Part shown: positions 25,337 to 34,713 of the stretch, piece by piece
How the letters are laid out: each line of letters starts with the position of its first letter
How positions within the stretch are numbered: the first letter of the stretch is position 1
From: JADFUS01 sp964600025
GTDB taxonomy: Bacteria > Bacteroidota > Bacteroidia > Bacteroidales > Rikenellaceae
Direction: 5' to 3'
Length of the DNA: 54,339 nt
Assembly (NCBI GenBank): GCA_964600025.1
Contig: CAZRHJ010000008.1
Location: 1-54,339, forward strand
Notes under the pieces: generated by a model
The model's input: only the letters and a program-made list of their open reading frames with translations
The model's database searches: none
What the model was told of the DNA's origin: nothing
Program-made: the position numbers and the translations under genes

Positions 25337-26098
25337 TTAGATTTCTATTCCGATAGGGCAGTGGTCTGAACCAACAACCTCAGGTAGTATAAAAGCCGAT
25401 TTTAGTTTGTCTTTTAGGGATTCACTTGCCAAAAAATAATCAATTCTCCAACCAATATTCTTTGCTCTTGCTCCTGCTCTGTACGACCACCAAGAATAGG
25501 CTTCGGTTTTGTCAGGGTAGAAAAATCTGAAAGTATCTATAAATCCACCTTTCGTATATCTATCCATACCGTCTATTTCTTGTTGCATATACCCTGCCGA
25601 TTTGTTGTAATTTGCCTTAGGTCTGGCAAGGTCAATTTCACTATGTGCAACGTTAAAATCACCACACACAATCACTGGTTTTTGTGCTTCTAAATTTTTT
25701 AGATAATCAAAAAATGCTTTGTCCCATTCTTGTCTATAATCCAATCTCAAAAGTTCGCTACCAGAATTTGGAACATATACATTTACCAAATAAAAATCCG
25801 AGTACTCGGCACAAACCACACGTCCCTCTGTGTCGTGAGCGTCAATACCAATACCATAATTAACCGAAAGAGGTTGTGTTTTAGACAAAACGGCAGTGCC
25901 AGAGTAGCCTTTACGCTGAGCAGAAGTCATATAAATATGATAGCCGTCAAATTCTTTCAAAGCCTCAATAACTTGACTGTCTTGTGCTTTTGTTTCTTGA
26001 ACACACAATACATCAGCGTTATGAGCTTTCATTTGAGCAATAAAATCTTTGTTCATTACTGCTCTTATACCATTTACATTCCAAGATATTATTTTCAT
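25337..26098 (-). CDS. xth: Exodeoxyribonuclease III
   Basis: 253 residues, the usual length. Exonuclease-endonuclease-phosphatase fold with the full catalytic set: SWNVNGIRA (Asn), VQETKA (metal-binding Glu), GDFNVAH (Asp, Asn), GWRIDYFLAS (Asp) and SDHCPI (His). It acts at abasic sites and as a 3'-5' exonuclease in base excision repair. Its -7 box lies nearly at the start codon. It is divergent from the K+ channel gene and first of a two-gene unit with the amidohydrolase. Confidence 0.93.
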   Translation of the reverse strand: MKIISWNVNGIRAVMNKDFIAQMKAHNADVLCVQETKAQDSQVIEALKEFDGYHIYMTSAQRKGYSGTAVLSKTQPLSVNYGIGIDAHDTEGRVVCAEYSDFYLVNVYVPNSGSELLRLDYRQEWDKAFFDYLKNLEAQKPVIVCGDFNVAHSEIDLARPKANYNKSAGYMQQEIDGMDRYTKGGFIDTFRFFYPDKTEAYSWWSYRAGARAKNIGWRIDYFLASESLKDKLKSAFILPEVVGSDHCPIGIEI

Positions 26099-26103
26099 AA
26101 GTT

Positions 26104-26111
26104 CAAAGGTA
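26104..26111 (-). promoter_or_regulatory. -7 box of xth
   Basis: CAAAGGTA reads TACCTTTG leftward and ends only 5 bp before the ATG at 26098, implying a leaderless or nearly leaderless message. Confidence 0.5.
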
Positions 26112-26173
26112 GTAAAAATCTTATTATAGTAAATATTTTACTTGATTTTTTTTATATCTTGGGCTAAAATTAC

Positions 26174-26181
26174 TACTTTTG
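26174..26181 (+). promoter_or_regulatory. -7 box of the K+ channel gene
   Basis: TACTTTTG fits TAnnTTTG, 20 bp before ATG 26202; the frame's earlier start at 26142 would lie upstream of it. Confidence 0.5.
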
Positions 26182-26201
26182 GAGTGTTTAAACACTTATA
26201 T

Positions 26202-27236
26202 ATGAATTTCAATCAAAACCCCTTGAATAATAATTTCAGAAACGTTCGTGCATACATCAAAAAACGCCACGACAAACAAAAACTTATAGTAGATACCATA
26301 CTAAATGGTAGCGATAACGGGCTTGCAAAGCGTTATAGTACCATTCATAATGTTCTGCTTTGGGTGGTTTCTGCTATTTTGCTTTTTAATATCTCTCTTG
26401 TGTTATTAGTATCTGTAAAATCAAATAAAAATATCAGTACATTACTACATTTTACCGAGTATTTCGTTTTGATAATGTATGTTGTAGAATTGTTTTTTAG
26501 ACTTTTTTCTGCCTCAGTCGTTTATCCCAACTGCTCAAAACTCAAAGCAAGGTTTAAATATTCAATTTCGCTAATGGGGCTTATAGACTATTTTGCAATT
26601 ATTCCAATTATTTTTTCGGTTATATATTTCATCAACTACGATACGGTGGAAGAAAATATCGGAAATAATATGAGAATTATTTTTGCAGTTGCACTGCTGT
26701 TCAAATTAGTTAGGTATTTCAAAACATTTAGATTTATTATATCTGTTTTTCAATCAGTTGCAAAAGAATTATTTTTTGGTGCTTTAATGGCATTGATAGT
26801 TGTGGTTTTTTCTGGAACAATAATGTATTATATCGAAAGTCAAGCTCAGCCAGAGGTGTTTTATAGCGTAGGGCAGGGAATGTGGTGGTCTGTAATTACT
26901 TATGCAACTGTGGGATATGGAGATATTTATCCAATCACACCAGTAGGCAAAATTTTAGCCTCAGTTATTTCTCTTGTCGGAATTGGTATGATTGCTCTTC
27001 CTGCTGGTATTATTTCGAGTGCATTTATTAAAAAAATGAACGAGGTAAAAGCAAACAATCCTAATTCATCTGCATTGCCAATAATTACATCTTTGAATAG
27101 TTCCACTTCTATTATAGACCGTAAAGATGCACCCCCAACAATTCAGTTTTGTCCATTCTGTGGCAAACGCTCGTCCTTTGATTCTAATCGTAGGTTTTGT
27201 ACGTTTTGTGGGAGTGAGGTTATAAATAAAGATTAG
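26202..27236 (+). CDS. Voltage-gated-type potassium channel with C-terminal zinc ribbon
   Basis: 344 residues from ATG 26202, preferred because the -7 box lies just before it. Six membrane segments: S1 (VLLWVVSAILLFNISLVLL), S2 (FVLIMYVVELFFRLF), S3 (LMGLIDYFAIIPIIFSVIYF), S4 with few basic residues (KLVRYFKTFRF), S5, the pore helix and selectivity filter TVGYGD (about 236-241), and S6 (VISLVGIGMIALPAGIISS). The filter shows K+ selectivity. After S6 comes a linker and a zinc ribbon, CPFCG (about 316) ... CTFCG (near the end), which is unusual for this channel family. Four subunits would form the pore in the inner membrane. Confidence 0.9.
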   Translation: MNFNQNPLNNNFRNVRAYIKKRHDKQKLIVDTILNGSDNGLAKRYSTIHNVLLWVVSAILLFNISLVLLVSVKSNKNISTLLHFTEYFVLIMYVVELFFRLFSASVVYPNCSKLKARFKYSISLMGLIDYFAIIPIIFSVIYFINYDTVEENIGNNMRIIFAVALLFKLVRYFKTFRFIISVFQSVAKELFFGALMALIVVVFSGTIMYYIESQAQPEVFYSVGQGMWWSVITYATVGYGDIYPITPVGKILASVISLVGIGMIALPAGIISSAFIKKMNEVKANNPNSSALPIITSLNSSTSIIDRKDAPPTIQFCPFCGKRSSFDSNRRFCTFCGSEVINKD

Positions 27237-27256
27237 CTTTTTATAAAATTATTGAG

Positions 27257-27264
27257 TATATTTG
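27257..27264 (+). promoter_or_regulatory. -7 box of dnaE
   Basis: TATATTTG, 21 bp before ATG 27286. The in-frame TTG at 27262 lies inside this box and so is not the start. Confidence 0.55.
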
Positions 27265-27285
27265 CGGATAGTAAAAATCGAAAAA

Positions 27286-30200
27286 ATGGCACAATTCACT
27301 CACCTTCACGTACATACACAATATTCTATATTAGACGGAGCTTCAAATATCAAAAAACTTCTTGAACGAGCCAAAGAGCTTGGAATGGAGAGTTTAGCTA
27401 TTACCGACCACGGTAATATGTTTGGGGTTAAGAACTTCCACGAGGTGGCAAACAAAGTTGGTATCAAACCAATTTTGGGTTGTGAGTGCTATGTTGCTCG
27501 TACATCAAGACACAACAAAACCGAGCGTGAGGATAGAAGTGGACACCACTTAATTCTACTTGCCAAAAACGAGATAGGCTACCACAATCTAATCAGATTA
27601 GCGTCTTATGCCTATACCGAAGGTTTTTACTATACTCCACGTATTGACAAAGAACTTTTAGAAAGATATCACGAAGGTTTGATATGTTGTTCAGCGTGTT
27701 TGGGGGGAGAGATACAACAACATATTCTGCACGGGTCTTTGCAAAAAGCCGAAGAATCAGCTTTTTGGTTCAAAAACCTATTTGGAGATGATTATTATTT
27801 GGAATTACAATTAGCAAAATCTAAAATACCTGGTATTGGTGCAGATGTTTTTCGTGACCAAACAATAGTAAACAAAGAATTGCTTATACTTGGGCAAAAA
27901 TTAGATATTAAATGTATTGCTACAAACGATAGCCACTTTATCAATGCCGAAGATGCAGTTGCTCACGACCACCTAATTTGTTTGAATACTGGCAAAAGTC
28001 TTGACGACCCAGACCGTATGCACTACACTGGCGAGGAATATCTGAAATCTGAGGAAGAAATGTCTGCATTGTTTCCAAACAATCCAGAACTTCTTACTAA
28101 CACAATGGAAATAGCATCAAAGATTGAGGAAATTAACCTTGACCATAAGCCTTTTATGCCAAACTTTCCATTGCCAGATGATTTTGTTATAGATATTGCA
28201 AAACTCAAAGAAAGTTACAAAGTTACGTTTCAAACAACAATTAATCAAACCAAAAAAGACGATAAAAAAGCCTTATTGGTAGCTGAAACAGAAAATATAT
28301 ATAAATTGATTGATGCGTGTCAGACCGAAGAAGAATTAAAAACACTTGTAGATGAAAATTCTTCAAATTGGCACCAAGATTTTGATGCAGAAAATAAATT
28401 ACCCATTGCCCAACAATACCAGTATTTGGAGCATTTGACACTCGAAGGTGCCAAAATTCGCTATCCAAATATGACAGACGATATAATGGAGCGTTTAATG
28501 TTTGAACTCTCTACAATCGAGAAAATGGGTTTCCCCGGTTATTTCTTGATTGTATGGGATTTTATTCGTGCAGGTCGTGATATGGGTGTTTCGGTTGGGC
28601 CAGGCAGGGGTTCGGCCGCAGGTAGTGCTGTTGCTTATTGTCTGTGGATTACAAATATCGACCCAATCAAATATGATTTGCTTTTTGAGAGGTTTCTAAA
28701 CCCAGAACGTATATCAATGCCCGATATTGATATTGACTTTGACGATGATGGTCGTGAAAAAGTTATGCAATATGTGGTCGAAAAATATGGCTCATCTCGT
28801 GTTGCACATATCATTACTTTTGGCAAAATGGGAGCAAAAAATGCTATTCGTGATGTGGCACGTGTTCAGAATTTGCCACTTGACGAAAGTAACCGTTTGT
28901 CAAAAATGGTTCCTGACTCTCCCGGGACAACAATGGACAAAGCTATCAAAGAAGTGCCAGAGTTCAAGGCTGAGTTTGATAGCCCAAACCCTGTAATTCG
29001 CAATACACTAAAATATGCTACTACACTCGAAGGTTCTGTTCGTCAAACTGGTGTACACGCTTGTGGTATTATTATTGCAAAAGATGATTTAGAGAATTAT
29101 ATTCCTGTTTCGAAAGACAAAAATATTCCTTTGAACATAGTGCAGTACGACGGACACTATGTTGAAAGTGTAGGACTTCTAAAAATGGATTTTTTGGGTC
29201 TAAAAACCCTTTCTATCATCAAAGAGTGTCTGAAAAACATAAAACTCTCAAAAGGAATTGATATAGATATTGATGCTGTTCCTTTGAACGATGAGCTTAC
29301 TTTCAAACTTTATTCCAAGGGCGACACAACTGGTATATTTCAGTTTGAATCTGGTGGAATGAAAAAGTATTTGCGAGAATTAGAGCCTAACCGTTTTGAG
29401 GATTTAATCGCAATGAATGCTCTTTATAGACCTGGGCCAATCGAGTATATTCCAGATTTTATTGCTCGTAAAAAAGGTGATAAAGTTATTGAATATGATA
29501 TGCCAAATATGGATAAATACCTTGAAGATACTTATGGTATTACGGTATATCAAGAGCAGGTTATGCTTTTGTCCCAATTATTGGCAAACTTTACAAAAGG
29601 TCAAGCAGACCGCTTGCGTAAAGCTATGGGTAAGAAGCTAAAAGCAGAGCTTGACAACCTAAAAGGGGTTTTTATTTCGGGTGCAGTTGCCAATGGCTAC
29701 GATGAGGCGAAATGTGAAGAGGTTTGGAAAAAATGGGAAGCGTTTGCTTCTTATGCTTTCAATAAATCTCACTCTACTTGTTATGCTTATGTTTCCTACC
29801 AAACAGCCTACCTAAAAGCTCACTATCCTTCGGAGTTTATGGCAGCAATCTTGACAAGAAACTTCTCTGATATTTCCAAAATATCAATCTTTATGGACGA
29901 GTGCAAACGAATGGGAAGAACCGTCAAAGTGCCAGATGTCAATGAGAGTATTTTGGAGTTTTCTGTTAGTAGTGACGAGAATATTCGTTTTGGGCTTTCG
30001 GCAATCAAGGGAATTGGTACGGCTGCCTCTGAATCTATTATTCAGGAGCGTGAACAGAATGGAAAATATAAAGATTTATTTGATTTTATAGAAAGAATAG
30101 ATAGTCGTTTGGTTGGTAAAAAAGTAGTTGAAAATCTTGTAGATGCAGGAGCATTCGACTCTTTAAGCGGTTTTAATCGTGCATTGTTCAAAGCACACCG

Positions 30201-30996
30201 TGAGGGAGAGCCTTCGTTTATGGAAAAATGGATAGATTATGGGATTGTGTATCGTCAAGAAAAAAGTTCCAATCAAAACTCATTGTTTGGAGATTTTGAA
30301 GATACTTCCGATATGATAGTTCGTCCAGAATTACCAGTCGATAACGGGCTTGAATGGTCTATGATTAATATTCTTCACCGTGAAAAAGAACTTATTGGAA
30401 TGTACGTGTCAGCTCACCCGCTTGATGATTATAAATTCTTGATAAACAAATATGCTCGTTCATCTTTTTCTATATTTAATGATTTAGATGAGAATAAAGA
30501 CAAAACATTTAATGTAGCAGGTATTATTGACAACGTAGACATACGACCTACAAAAACTGGCACATATTATGCAAAATTGTTATTGAGTGGTTATGACGGT
30601 ATTTACGAATTTTCAATTTTTGGCAAAGATTTTGACAAATTCCGTAATTACTATTATCCCAACACATATATTGTAGTTAGTGGCACTATTGGCAAAAGAT
30701 TTGAAAAAGATAACTACAAACCGATTATTAATTCTATAACTTCAATGCAGGAGTTAAACGAAAATTTGAATGGTATAGAACTTGCTATTAACATAAAATG
30801 TATAGATGATGATTTTTCGGCAAAATTAACTTCGGTATTGAATACTTATCCAGGTAATAAAAACGTTTTTATGAAAATTTATGATTTAAAAGAGAGAGTA
30901 TCTTTACCGTTGGTTTCAAATACTTTCCGTGTCGAAACAAACTCTCTGTTGTTTAACGAGATTGAAAAATTGGGTATAAGTTATAAAGTAATATAA
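27286..30996 (+). CDS. dnaE: DNA polymerase III alpha subunit
   Basis: 1236 residues from ATG 27286. The PHP domain comes first (FTHLHVHTQYSILDGAS, ITDHGNMFG, TNDSHF), then the polymerase with PGRGSAAGS, the catalytic acidic cluster PDIDIDFDDDGREKV and HACGIII. Next are RPGPIEYIPDF, the YQEQVM motif, the Hhh region and a C-terminal OB fold (FNVAGIIDNV...YYAKLLLSGYDG). This is the replicative DnaE1-type polymerase. An insert of about 90 residues between PHP and palm (about 310-400), rich in Lys/Glu/Thr, is longer than in E. coli and common among Bacteroidetes. Single-gene unit with its own promoter, followed by trxA. Confidence 0.96.
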   Translation: MAQFTHLHVHTQYSILDGASNIKKLLERAKELGMESLAITDHGNMFGVKNFHEVANKVGIKPILGCECYVARTSRHNKTEREDRSGHHLILLAKNEIGYHNLIRLASYAYTEGFYYTPRIDKELLERYHEGLICCSACLGGEIQQHILHGSLQKAEESAFWFKNLFGDDYYLELQLAKSKIPGIGADVFRDQTIVNKELLILGQKLDIKCIATNDSHFINAEDAVAHDHLICLNTGKSLDDPDRMHYTGEEYLKSEEEMSALFPNNPELLTNTMEIASKIEEINLDHKPFMPNFPLPDDFVIDIAKLKESYKVTFQTTINQTKKDDKKALLVAETENIYKLIDACQTEEELKTLVDENSSNWHQDFDAENKLPIAQQYQYLEHLTLEGAKIRYPNMTDDIMERLMFELSTIEKMGFPGYFLIVWDFIRAGRDMGVSVGPGRGSAAGSAVAYCLWITNIDPIKYDLLFERFLNPERISMPDIDIDFDDDGREKVMQYVVEKYGSSRVAHIITFGKMGAKNAIRDVARVQNLPLDESNRLSKMVPDSPGTTMDKAIKEVPEFKAEFDSPNPVIRNTLKYATTLEGSVRQTGVHACGIIIAKDDLENYIPVSKDKNIPLNIVQYDGHYVESVGLLKMDFLGLKTLSIIKECLKNIKLSKGIDIDIDAVPLNDELTFKLYSKGDTTGIFQFESGGMKKYLRELEPNRFEDLIAMNALYRPGPIEYIPDFIARKKGDKVIEYDMPNMDKYLEDTYGITVYQEQVMLLSQLLANFTKGQADRLRKAMGKKLKAELDNLKGVFISGAVANGYDEAKCEEVWKKWEAFASYAFNKSHSTCYAYVSYQTAYLKAHYPSEFMAAILTRNFSDISKISIFMDECKRMGRTVKVPDVNESILEFSVSSDENIRFGLSAIKGIGTAASESIIQEREQNGKYKDLFDFIERIDSRLVGKKVVENLVDAGAFDSLSGFNRALFKAHREGEPSFMEKWIDYGIVYRQEKSSNQNSLFGDFEDTSDMIVRPELPVDNGLEWSMINILHREKELIGMYVSAHPLDDYKFLINKYARSSFSIFNDLDENKDKTFNVAGIIDNVDIRPTKTGTYYAKLLLSGYDGIYEFSIFGKDFDKFRNYYYPNTYIVVSGTIGKRFEKDNYKPIINSITSMQELNENLNGIELAINIKCIDDDFSAKLTSVLNTYPGNKNVFMKIYDLKERVSLPLVSNTFRVETNSLLFNEIEKLGISYKVI

Positions 30997-31006
30997 ATAT
31001 TTTTTG

Positions 31007-31014
31007 TATATTTG
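31007..31014 (+). promoter_or_regulatory. -7 box of trxA
   Basis: TATATTTG lies 46 bp before the trxA ATG and 10 bp past the dnaE stop. Confidence 0.5.
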
Positions 31015-31060
31015 TAGCATCAAATGTATATAGAACTAATTAAATTTAAATAATAAAATT

Positions 31061-31375
31061 ATGGCATTAGAAATTACAAACGCAAACTACGAAGAGGTAG
31101 TAGCATCTGGCAAACCAGTAGTTATAGATTTTTGGGCTGAATGGTGTGGTCCTTGTAGAATGGTAGCTCCACTTATCGACGAATTGGCAACTCAATACGA
31201 TGGTCAAGTTATGATTGGTAAATGTGATGTTGATTCAAATGATGACGTAGCAGCAATGTACAAAGTTAGAAATATCCCTACTGTTATTTTTATCAAAGAC
31301 GGTAAAGTAGTTGATAAACAAGTTGGTGCAACAACTAAACAAGCATTAGAAGAAAAAATTAAAGGCATTCTTTAA
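31061..31375 (+). CDS. trxA: Thioredoxin
   Basis: 104 residues, a single thioredoxin domain without signal peptide. The active site W28-C29-G-P-C32 sits in VIDFWAEWCGPCRMVAPLIDELA. The cis-Pro is in VRNIPTVIFIKDG, and KQVGATTKQALEEKI forms the last helix. It is a cytoplasmic disulfide reductant fed by thioredoxin reductase. Monocistronic: its own promoter upstream and two hairpin terminators downstream. Confidence 0.95.
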   Translation: MALEITNANYEEVVASGKPVVIDFWAEWCGPCRMVAPLIDELATQYDGQVMIGKCDVDSNDDVAAMYKVRNIPTVIFIKDGKVVDKQVGATTKQALEEKIKGIL

Positions 31376-31395
31376 TTTCTTACTTTAAAAAAATC

Positions 31396-31424
31396 AAAGC
31401 GTAAATTATTTTACGCTTTTTTTA
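31396..31424 (+). terminator. trxA terminator 1
   Basis: A 10-bp stem (31396-31405 with 31410-31419), TTAT loop and T run. Confidence 0.75.
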
Positions 31425-31437
31425 GTCAATTAATATA

Positions 31438-31467
31438 AAAAGGCAAAGAATTTTCTTTGCCTTTTTT
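31438..31467. terminator. Second hairpin terminator between trxA and cydB
   Basis: A 13-bp stem (31438-31450 with 31453-31465) with A tract before and T tract after, thus usable in both directions. Confidence 0.7.
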
Positions 31468-31489
31468 GTTTTGTAAATTATCTTTTCTA

Positions 31490-31613
31490 AATCACACAAA
31501 CTTCTAATAACTTAGGATATTTTGCTGATGGTCATAACGTAGCGTACTGACGTACGTGAGGCAGAGCATCGGTAAAATATACAAGATAGGCGAGTTTCGT
31601 TTTTTGCAGACAG
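31490..31613 (+). repeat. MITE-like intergenic repeat, copy 2
   Basis: Shares the distal 130 bp of copy 1: AACGTAGCGTACTGACGTACGTGAG, GAGCATCGG, ACAAGATAGGCGAGTTTCGTTTT, ending GCAGACA. The stem TATTTTGCTGATG / CATCGGTAAAATA is kept although the bases differ from copy 1. No left inverted end is seen, so it is a partial copy. It lies just before the cydB stop, past the terminators. Confidence 0.65.
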
Positions 31614-31626
31614 GACTAATTGTGAA

Positions 31627-32739
31627 TTAGTGTTTCTTTTGCATTTGTGCTACTGCATACCAAATATATGCAAAAACAACGGGAATGAAAAGTGAAACAT
31701 AGAACATAGTATTTAGTGTAAATTCGCTCGAAGAACTATTTGTTATAGTCAGCGAACTCTGCATATCGAAAGTAGAAGGGTAGTAGCTTGTTCCGTTCCA
31801 ACCAGCAATCAAAAACAAAGTAATAACAGTCAATACTGTTCCTATACCACCTGCCCAAATTGCGTTGCGTGAAGTTTTGAAAACAGACAAGTACAAACTC
31901 AAAAGCACTAATACAATACCTACCAGCATAATTACTGCGATTATTGGCATTTCAATTAGGTTTGTTAGGTATTTGTAATCCACCTGCGAGATAACACCCA
32001 TAGCATCGTGTTGCCAACCCTTTGAGAATAGAATTGAAATCAAGAAAGTCAAAAAAGTTACAAGGAATAGGCAAGAAGAAATTATCAATGTTTTTTTGAG
32101 TTTAGGTATTAGCGAGTTACCACTTTTAAGTCTATACAAAAACTGTATAGCCAGTATTCTTGCCAAAAACATTACGGCAAGCCCCAAAGCTACATTGCGA
32201 TAATCAAAAATTGCTTCAAGGCCTTTTAATGGGTGTTTCCATTGAGAAATTACATTTGAACCTTCGGTGATATTACCAATATTAGCTCTATCTACAAAAA
32301 ACTCACTGCCAGTAAAAAATGTTCCGACAGCTGCACCTATTAATATAGTACCCAAAAGACCGTTTATAAACAAAAATGTTTCGTAGGTCTTAGCACCTAA
32401 GAAATTGTTTTGATTTGAACGAAATTCGTAAGAAACTGCCTGAATAATAAATACAAACAAGATTAGTAACCAAACGTAAATAGCCCCACCAAAACTTGTA
32501 CTGTAAAACAAAGGAAATGATGCAAAAAATGCTCCACCAAAAGTAACTAATGTGGTAAACGTAAGTTCCCATTTATGTCCCATAACTTCCAGAATAGTGT
32601 CTTTATCTTCTTTGGTTTTGGCTACCGAGAAGAGTAGAGTTTGTCCGCCTTGAACAAACATTAAAAAAACTAATAACCCTGCCAAAACAGAAATCATCAA
32701 CCACCAGTAGTGTTGTAAAAATATATATGTTAGTTCCAT
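31627..32739 (-). CDS. cydB: Cytochrome bd oxidase subunit II
   Basis: 370 residues with about nine membrane spans. CydB features: start FLQHYWWLMISVLAGLLVFLMFVQGGQTL, the VMGHKWELTFTTLVTFGGAFFASFP segment, GTSYYPS near the end and a basic C-terminus. With CydA it makes the bd-type quinol oxidase, which reduces O2 to water at low oxygen in the inner membrane; in anaerobic Bacteroidetes this allows growth at nanomolar O2 or O2 detoxification. It starts 21 bp after cydA. Confidence 0.93.
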   Translation of the reverse strand: MELTYIFLQHYWWLMISVLAGLLVFLMFVQGGQTLLFSVAKTKEDKDTILEVMGHKWELTFTTLVTFGGAFFASFPLFYSTSFGGAIYVWLLILFVFIIQAVSYEFRSNQNNFLGAKTYETFLFINGLLGTILIGAAVGTFFTGSEFFVDRANIGNITEGSNVISQWKHPLKGLEAIFDYRNVALGLAVMFLARILAIQFLYRLKSGNSLIPKLKKTLIISSCLFLVTFLTFLISILFSKGWQHDAMGVISQVDYKYLTNLIEMPIIAVIMLVGIVLVLLSLYLSVFKTSRNAIWAGGIGTVLTVITLFLIAGWNGTSYYPSTFDMQSSLTITNSSSSEFTLNTMFYVSLFIPVVFAYIWYAVAQMQKKH

Positions 32740-32760
32740 AATTAATCTATTTTTAAATTA

Positions 32761-34338
32761 TTAATCTTTGATTTTTTCTCCCATTCTGATTTGCTTAATC
32801 ATAATACTCAACTCTGCAATCAAAAGCACAGTAAACAAAATAGCAAACAAGAAGAATGTAGTTTTAACAGCATCTCCACTAATATTAGATATAGAAGCCA
32901 TTGTTGGCAACATATCTTGAACTGTCCAAGGCTGACGACCAACCTCTGCTACAATCCAACCTGCTTGACCTGCAATATAAGGTAATGGAAGTGATAGTAA
33001 AAATATCCACAACAACCAGCGATATTTTTGCAATGCGTCTTTGTAGCTCAAAAATAGTACTGCCACAAACATTGCTATCAAATAAAAACCAATCATTACC
33101 ATAATTCTAAAACTATAAAATATCATTGCAACGTTTGGCATAGCTTGAAGAGGAGAGTCAAAATATCCATATCCAAAATAACTGAAATAATCTTTGATAA
33201 ATTCCTTACTTTGAGGAGTTTCGCCGTCAAAAAGCTCTTTTATTTCAGCCATTTTAGCTCTGTCATTTGCTTTCTTTGCAGTATTGTACTCATTTAATTT
33301 ACCGATAGCTATTTTGCCACGATTCATTTTTTCCTGAGTAGAAATCAAACCATTTTCCTCGTTGCCATAAATCAAATCATTAATTCCGGGGATAAATCTA
33401 TCTTCACCACGCAAAGTCAATGCAGTTAGCATATTTGGAATGGATATTTCTGCCAAAAATGTTTCTTCGTCTTTTTGCTCTGGTGTTTTATCTGGGTTTA
33501 ATATCCCTGCTGCACATAATGGAAGACTTTTGCCTCCGTCATACAAAGCCTCGGCAGCAGCAAATTTCATAGGTTGATTTTTTGCCATTACATATCCCGA
33601 ATTATCACCAGTCCAAGCCACAAGCACTGCACTTATAATCCCCCAAATAGCAGCAACACGAATACTCTTTTTTGCAAGTGTAATATTACTGTTTTTAATT
33701 AAGTACCAAGCAGATATAGATACAACAAACACCGCTGCCAACAAAAAACCAGAAGTTACGGTGTGAGTAAAAGTAGTGATAGATTTGTCCGATAGCACCA
33801 TTGCCCAGAAATCTACCATTTCATTACGAGATGTTTCGATATTGAATTTCATTCCCACTGGAAACTGCATCCAGCTATTCGCAACCAAAATCCATACTGC
33901 CGAAAGGTTTGCACCTATTGCAGTAAGCCAAGTCGCAGTTAAGTGAAATTTCTTAGATACTTTGTCCCAACCAAAATACATTACTGCCAGAAATGTACTT
34001 TCCATAAAGAATGCAAAGATACCTTCGATAGCAAGTGGAGCTCCAAAAATATCTCCTACAAAGTACGAGTAATTAGACCAGTTAGTCCCAAATTCAAATT
34101 CAAGAATTATACCAGTTGCCACACCTATCGCAAAGTTAATGGCAAATAGTTTCATCCAAAATTTAGTTATTCTTTTCCAAGTTTCATCTCCCCCCTTAAC
34201 AAAATAGATAGTTTCCATTATAGCACACAGAAACCCTAAGCCAAGAGTTAGAGGTACAAAAATCCAGTGGTACATAGCCGTAAGTGCAAACTGTGCTCTC
34301 GACCAATCCACTGCCATTAAAGCGTCGATATTTTCCAT
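32761..34338 (-). CDS. cydA: Cytochrome bd oxidase subunit I
   Basis: 525 residues from ATG 34338 (the TTG two codons upstream is less likely). Start ALMAVDWSRAQFALTAMYHWIFVPLTLGL has the haem b595 His, GTNWSNYSYFVGDIFGAPLAIEG is the conserved CydA block, and GRQPWTVQDMLPT is its classical late signature. A long soluble Q-loop region (about 250-370) holds the quinol site. It carries haems b558, b595 and d. The gene lies between DUF4492 and cydB, all on one transcript. Confidence 0.95.
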   Translation of the reverse strand: MENIDALMAVDWSRAQFALTAMYHWIFVPLTLGLGFLCAIMETIYFVKGGDETWKRITKFWMKLFAINFAIGVATGIILEFEFGTNWSNYSYFVGDIFGAPLAIEGIFAFFMESTFLAVMYFGWDKVSKKFHLTATWLTAIGANLSAVWILVANSWMQFPVGMKFNIETSRNEMVDFWAMVLSDKSITTFTHTVTSGFLLAAVFVVSISAWYLIKNSNITLAKKSIRVAAIWGIISAVLVAWTGDNSGYVMAKNQPMKFAAAEALYDGGKSLPLCAAGILNPDKTPEQKDEETFLAEISIPNMLTALTLRGEDRFIPGINDLIYGNEENGLISTQEKMNRGKIAIGKLNEYNTAKKANDRAKMAEIKELFDGETPQSKEFIKDYFSYFGYGYFDSPLQAMPNVAMIFYSFRIMVMIGFYLIAMFVAVLFLSYKDALQKYRWLLWIFLLSLPLPYIAGQAGWIVAEVGRQPWTVQDMLPTMASISNISGDAVKTTFFLFAILFTVLLIAELSIMIKQIRMGEKIKD

Positions 34339-34350
34339 AGTCAATATAGT

Positions 34351-34560
34351 TTAGTTGTTTTTATATTTTTGTAAAAGTTGTTCTGTTACATAATCAGCTT
34401 TTTGGGATTCGCTCATATCGGACAGGGTTCTCTCAAAAAAGAATACTTTGAGAATTCCAAACATAATGAAGAGTTTAATAAAAATAATAAGCCAGAGTTT
34501 CTTTCCTACGGTCATACTTTTAAACCCTTCAACATAGAAGTTAATGATTTTCTTGAACAT
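34351..34560 (-). CDS. DUF4492 family small membrane protein
   Basis: 69 residues from ATG 34560; the longer frame to 34596 would start inside the promoter. It reads MFKKIINFYVEGFKSMTVGKKLW, then one membrane span (LIIFIKLFIMFGILKVFFF) and an Asp/Glu-rich tail. This family is regularly found just before cydA in Bacteroidetes, so it is probably a small accessory subunit or assembly factor of the bd oxidase, similar in place to CydX. It ends 12 bp before cydA. Confidence 0.85.
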   Translation of the reverse strand: MFKKIINFYVEGFKSMTVGKKLWLIIFIKLFIMFGILKVFFFERTLSDMSESQKADYVTEQLLQKYKNN

Positions 34561-34580
34561 AATAGTTGATTGTAGTATTT

Positions 34581-34588
34581 CAAAGTTA
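34581..34588 (-). promoter_or_regulatory. -7 box of the DUF4492-cydAB operon
   Basis: CAAAGTTA reads TAACTTTG leftward, 20 bp before ATG 34560. Confidence 0.5.
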
Positions 34589-34713
34589 ATAAACAAATTT
34601 AATATATTAATACTTTTTTATTATTTATTTTATATTATTTTTATTTATACGTACATAAAATAATTTTATACTCGATTTTTTTTAGTAAATTCGCAGTCTA
34701 AATAGCACATAAA

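Noticed and set aside
27262..27285. TTG start for dnaE 8 codons earlier
   Set aside because: The TTG lies within the -7 promoter box, so it would not be in the message.
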